This document shows, one piece after another, positions 61,479-64,000 of a DNA stretch of 64,000 bases. A model generated the notes under the pieces. The model had not been told where the DNA came from. It worked only from the letters and a program-made list of their open reading frames with translations, and made no database searches. Source of the DNA: Runella sp. MFBS21 (lineage in GTDB: Bacteria; Bacteroidota; Bacteroidia; Cytophagales; Spirosomataceae). Position numbers and translations under genes: made by a program. Each line of letters opens with the position of its first letter. Position 1 is the first letter of the stretch. The stretch lies in NCBI RefSeq assembly GCF_029433105.1, contig NZ_JARNTW010000005.1, forward strand, positions 129,659 to 193,658, in the 5' to 3' direction.

Positions 61479-62501
61479 TTAATGAAGAGATACCAATTCA
61501 AGGCTTTTCATTACTACTTCGCCCATGCTGCGGCATTTTAAAAAACCATTGTTTTTGTAATGCTGAGCAAGTTCTTGTTTAAGTTGCTCAACATTGCGTG
61601 GCGGAGAAATAGGATCTTCTACCATTATTTTCATGAGGTCTTGTACACGTTTGCCTTCTACTCTGATACGCCCTGCTATGAGGGAGCGCTCTTCTTTTTG
61701 GTATTGTATCACACTTTCAAAAGTCAAGTATTTGATACCGAGTTCTATAATGGCGTTGTTTTGTTTGAAATATTGAGGCAAATACACCGCCTTTTTGCCT
61801 TCGTACGATTGCTGGTCGAAGTCAATCGAGCGAATACGGTAGTAAATCTCTTCAAAGTCAGGCGTGATATCTACTACAAAATTGCTAGAGTGCATATCGC
61901 CTAGTAGTCTCACAAAGCAGCGTTCGTTGAATTTGACAAATTCTTTACAAAAGCGAATGATGTTGAGGTTGGGTTCGTGTAAGTAATTTTTGATAAACAT
62001 ATCACCCGGCACTCCCGCAATATGCTCTTCGACGAGTGTATTGTCGCTAGTGAGATAGCTGATGCGATTGGGAGATAAAATATGCTCTAACTCAAGCCCA
62101 TAGATGCGCGAAGCATCGGCATTTTTGATGTAGAAATAATCGAAATTGTCGTTGACTTTATTGACAATCCTGACCCGAAAAGGCTTGGAATTGCCGTATG
62201 AGCACAAATCTACCCTATCTACATATAAGTGCTTCATAACCGACAAATCACCATCAGCTTTGAGATCAGCATAAATGGTTTTGAGGGCATGATATACCTC
62301 TTCTATTTCGCTAGGAGGATAAAAAACCGTTTCCCAAAGGGTGTCATTCCCGTTTTTGTCATAAAGCGGAATGGCATTGTCATAGCGAAGCAAGTTGCTA
62401 TAATCAATCGGTAGCGAGACTTCTCGATTGTAGTTTTCTAGATAGCCACGCAAACAGGTATTGATTCTAAACGGAATTTTTTTGTTGGAAATGAAGGCCA
62501 T
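61479..62501 (-). CDS. Protein-kinase-fold-like protein, unknown substrate
   Basis: A 340-aa cytosolic protein not assigned to a family. Its middle resembles aminoglycoside-phosphotransferase-type kinases: FYIK126 as candidate ATP-anchoring lysine, LEHI (E140), LLGDMHSSNFVVD (201-211, catalytic loop D-x-H-x-x-N) and IDFDQQ (226-231, DFG/D-x-D equivalent). The strength of each motif is moderate, but the order and spacing agree with a kinase fold. I use ATG 62499-62501; the frame could also open with TTG at 62519. The gene is convergent with the giant surface-protein gene. Confidence 0.6.
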   Translation of the reverse strand: MAFISNKKIPFRINTCLRGYLENYNREVSLPIDYSNLLRYDNAIPLYDKNGNDTLWETVFYPPSEIEEVYHALKTIYADLKADGDLSVMKHLYVDRVDLCSYGNSKPFRVRIVNKVNDNFDYFYIKNADASRIYGLELEHILSPNRISYLTSDNTLVEEHIAGVPGDMFIKNYLHEPNLNIIRFCKEFVKFNERCFVRLLGDMHSSNFVVDITPDFEEIYYRIRSIDFDQQSYEGKKAVYLPQYFKQNNAIIELGIKYLTFESVIQYQKEERSLIAGRIRVEGKRVQDLMKIMVEDPISPPRNVEQLKQELAQHYKNNGFLKCRSMGEVVMKSLELVSLH

Positions 62502-62547
62502 AACATTCCTATGCGACAAATTTTAAGCGCAAGGTAATGCTAAATCC

Positions 62548-63120
62548 CTACTTATTCTGTTTTTGATATAACTTATAAAAAGGCTCAATATCGTTTATGC
62601 CAATGCGTCTAGCTATAATTTTATGGGTTTTATCTATGACATAAATTGTTGGGGTGGTTTTGACATCATAATCTTTGCTATAATTTACATTTCGAGATAC
62701 TACAGCCCCGTATCCATTTGTGAAGTCTTGCCATTGGTAATCATTGATGAATTTGAGCCAATCAGCTTCGCTTTCTTCGGTTGAAATAGGCATGATGCTG
62801 ATACTTTCGTTTTTGTGAGAATCATAAAATGCTTTTAGTTTGGGGGCAGCTTCTTTGCAATGCCCACAAGAAGGAAGATAGAAAAAGATGATATTGAAGT
62901 CTTTATTTAATTCATGTATAAAATTAAACTTACCTTTTGTATTCAGTACCCCAAGGTCTGGTATTGTTTTGTCTACTAAAAGAGGTTTGAGGGTGTGCGT
63001 TTTTTTAATAAAATTATAGTAGAGCGTAGATCTGTCAATTATGTTGATGTGTTTTGTTGGAAAATACTTTTTTGCCATGTATACAAATCCCCCACCATTC
63101 AGAGTTTGTTTTATAAACAA
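62548..63120 (-). CDS. Thioredoxin-fold (TlpA/DUF5106-like) protein, probably 5'-truncated
   Basis: A 190-codon frame (TTG start at 63120; the first ATG is at 63078, giving 176 aa). The C-terminal thioredoxin domain (about 50-190) has the redox pair in LPSCGHCKEAAP and TPTIYVID. The N-terminal part (FVYMAKKYFPTK...PLLVDKTIPDLGVL) resembles the middle of longer exported thiol-disulfide proteins, whose signal peptide and N-terminal domain are missing here. A terminator-like hairpin (63120-63147) immediately precedes the frame and an in-frame TAG closes it. I therefore suspect a truncated or decaying gene; a functional short cytosolic protein cannot be excluded. Confidence 0.6.
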   Translation of the reverse strand: MFIKQTLNGGGFVYMAKKYFPTKHINIIDRSTLYYNFIKKTHTLKPLLVDKTIPDLGVLNTKGKFNFIHELNKDFNIIFFYLPSCGHCKEAAPKLKAFYDSHKNESISIMPISTEESEADWLKFINDYQWQDFTNGYGAVVSRNVNYSKDYDVKTTPTIYVIDKTHKIIARRIGINDIEPFYKLYQKQNK

Positions 63121-63147
63121 AAAACTTCCCTATTTTGGGAAGTTTTT
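63120..63147. terminator. Terminator-like hairpin directly upstream of truncated gene
   Basis: AAAAACTTCCC (63120-63130) pairs perfectly with GGGAAGTTTTT (63137-63147) around a six-base loop, with A and T tracts on each side, so it can terminate both strands. Its position at the 5' edge of the thioredoxin-like frame is unusual for an active gene. Confidence 0.7.
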
Positions 63148-63423
63148 GTATCACGATACCCTACTTATAGAAATAATTTATCAAAGGATGTTTCTTCTTT
63201 TAATGTTTAAAAAAGGTAAAAATTATTTAGGTTTTTTAAACATTATTTTGCTGCCTCTGCCCTTTTTTTGACTTCTATTTCTGAGAGTTAAATTTAGGAC
63301 AAACCGTAACTCATCAAGCACCACTGATAGCCTAAATAGCTATTAGTAGAGTATTGAAATTGGAAAATTTATACCATTTTTGAATTGTGAATGAAGAGCA
63401 TATTCATTAATAATTGCATAGTC

Positions 63424-64000
63424 TTAAACACTAACTTTATTCCTTTTCAAGAAAGATTCTCTATATTTTTTAGCAGATATATTGTAGTTTTCTTTGAATA
63501 TTTTAGAGAAATAAGACAAACTGCCAAAGCCGCAATTAAAAGCTATAGACTCAATACTTTTGTCAGTATTTAATAATAACAAATCAGCTTTTTTAAGTCT
63601 ATGCATTTTTATTAACTCTCTAAAAGAAAGGTTGTAATACTTTTTGATTTGCCGTTGGAGTGTAGATACACTCATATCCATCGCTTCGGCCACCTCAGCA
63701 ATAGTAGTATTTGAGTCAGTATAAAAAAAATTCATTTTCTTTTCTAAGTTCTTCAAAAATTCGTTCTCATTATGAAGAGATATATTATTTTGATAGAGGG
63801 GGTTTTTAAATAAAGTATTGCTAGCAAAAGTATTATTTTCTATTCTTTGTAAAAAATCTTCTACCTCTAATTTTTTTGAAGAATTAGCATCTTTGTCGGT
63901 ATAGGTGTTATCCCCTTTTCTATTATGGAAAAGGGATTCAATAGGTAAAAAAATGACAGGTATCATGAATCTGTCTTTTTTCTGTTGAATTTTACAGAAA
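63424..64000 (-). CDS. AraC family transcriptional regulator (5' end outside window)
   Basis: The frame runs from the stop at 63424 through ATG 63966 and stays open to the window edge, so the true start may lie beyond base 64000. The C-terminal AraC-type DNA-binding domain has two helix-turn-helix units: TIAEVAEAMDMSVSTLQRQIKKYYNLSFRELIKMHRL and SIESIAFNCGFGSLSYFSKIFKENYNISAKKYRE. The upstream part is unassigned; Bacteroidota relatives often carry TPR, membrane or sensor segments there. No regulated partner is visible. Confidence 0.85.
   Translation of the reverse strand, partial: FCKIQQKKDRFMIPVIFLPIESLFHNRKGDNTYTDKDANSSKKLEVEDFLQRIENNTFASNTLFKNPLYQNNISLHNENEFLKNLEKKMNFFYTDSNTTIAEVAEAMDMSVSTLQRQIKKYYNLSFRELIKMHRLKKADLLLLNTDKSIESIAFNCGFGSLSYFSKIFKENYNISAKKYRESFLKRNKVSV

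Overview
The window looks like a chromosomal segment of a Bacteroidota bacterium, most likely order Cytophagales (Runella/Dyadobacter/Flectobacillus-like; genus is inference). The signs are Bacteroidota-type promoters (TTTG, about 19-20 bp, TAnnTTTG) before rpsF and a TonB-dependent receptor, a type IX secretion C-terminal domain on an M43 protease, DUF3857 and DUF4374 proteins, a rpsF-rpsR-rplI operon without ssb, LytTR and AraC regulators, and almost no Shine-Dalgarno sequences outside the ribosomal operon. There are no rRNA or tRNA genes, CRISPR arrays or insertion sequences that I can see.

Layout. 1-5226: end of a GH25 lysozyme, a DUF922 putative metalloprotease, dCMP deaminase, ACP phosphodiesterase-like protein, MOSC protein and dnaX. 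5663-9563: two DUF3857/transglutaminase-like proteins, the first lacking its catalytic residues. 9770-15429: Tat-type Gfo/Idh/MocA oxidoreductase, a minus-strand operon of a vanadium-haloperoxidase-like PAP2 lipoprotein with an ABC ATPase and membrane protein, and a GH5 glycosidase. 15683-20986: PhoH ATPase, secreted M43 protease, ComEC, DUF1684 protein. 21095-25936: RND efflux locus. 26081-28213: UspA and a CNNM/CorC protein. 28362-32319: a promoter with a built-in palindromic operator drives a TonB receptor and DUF4374 lipoprotein, ending at a 58-bp perfect palindrome. 32326-36759: metY with a structured leader, a sulfatase, and rpsF-rpsR-rplI. 37282-40267: sufS, a ParDE-like toxin-antitoxin pair, sufE, sufT and a bacilliredoxin. 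40322-48802: methyltransferase, VWA protein, subclass B1 metallo-beta-lactamase, GNAT, lipocalin-like lipoprotein, alpha/beta hydrolase, E2 acyltransferase, cinA, DUF4197 protein. 48814-61442: LytTR regulator, a 700-bp gene-free gap, then a TPR lipoprotein followed by two very large surface-type proteins (1051 and 2113 aa). 61479-64000: a kinase-fold-like protein, an apparently 5'-truncated thioredoxin-like gene and an AraC regulator cut by the window edge.

Most of the window is ordinary chromosomal backbone. The observations I rate highest are: (1) a dnaX slippery site, A10 followed by G, containing the A AAA AAG heptamer with a -1-frame stop two codons later, predicting a short gamma-type product; (2) the operator lying between the -33 and -7 elements of the TonB-receptor promoter; (3) a chromosomal B1 metallo-beta-lactamase with all zinc ligands intact; (4) a possible attenuator or riboswitch leader of metY that I cannot assign to a known class; (5) the PAP2-haloperoxidase/ABC operon with 4-bp overlaps; (6) the TPR lipoprotein plus two giant surface proteins without a recognisable type IX sorting domain; (7) a toxin-antitoxin pair inside the SUF operon.
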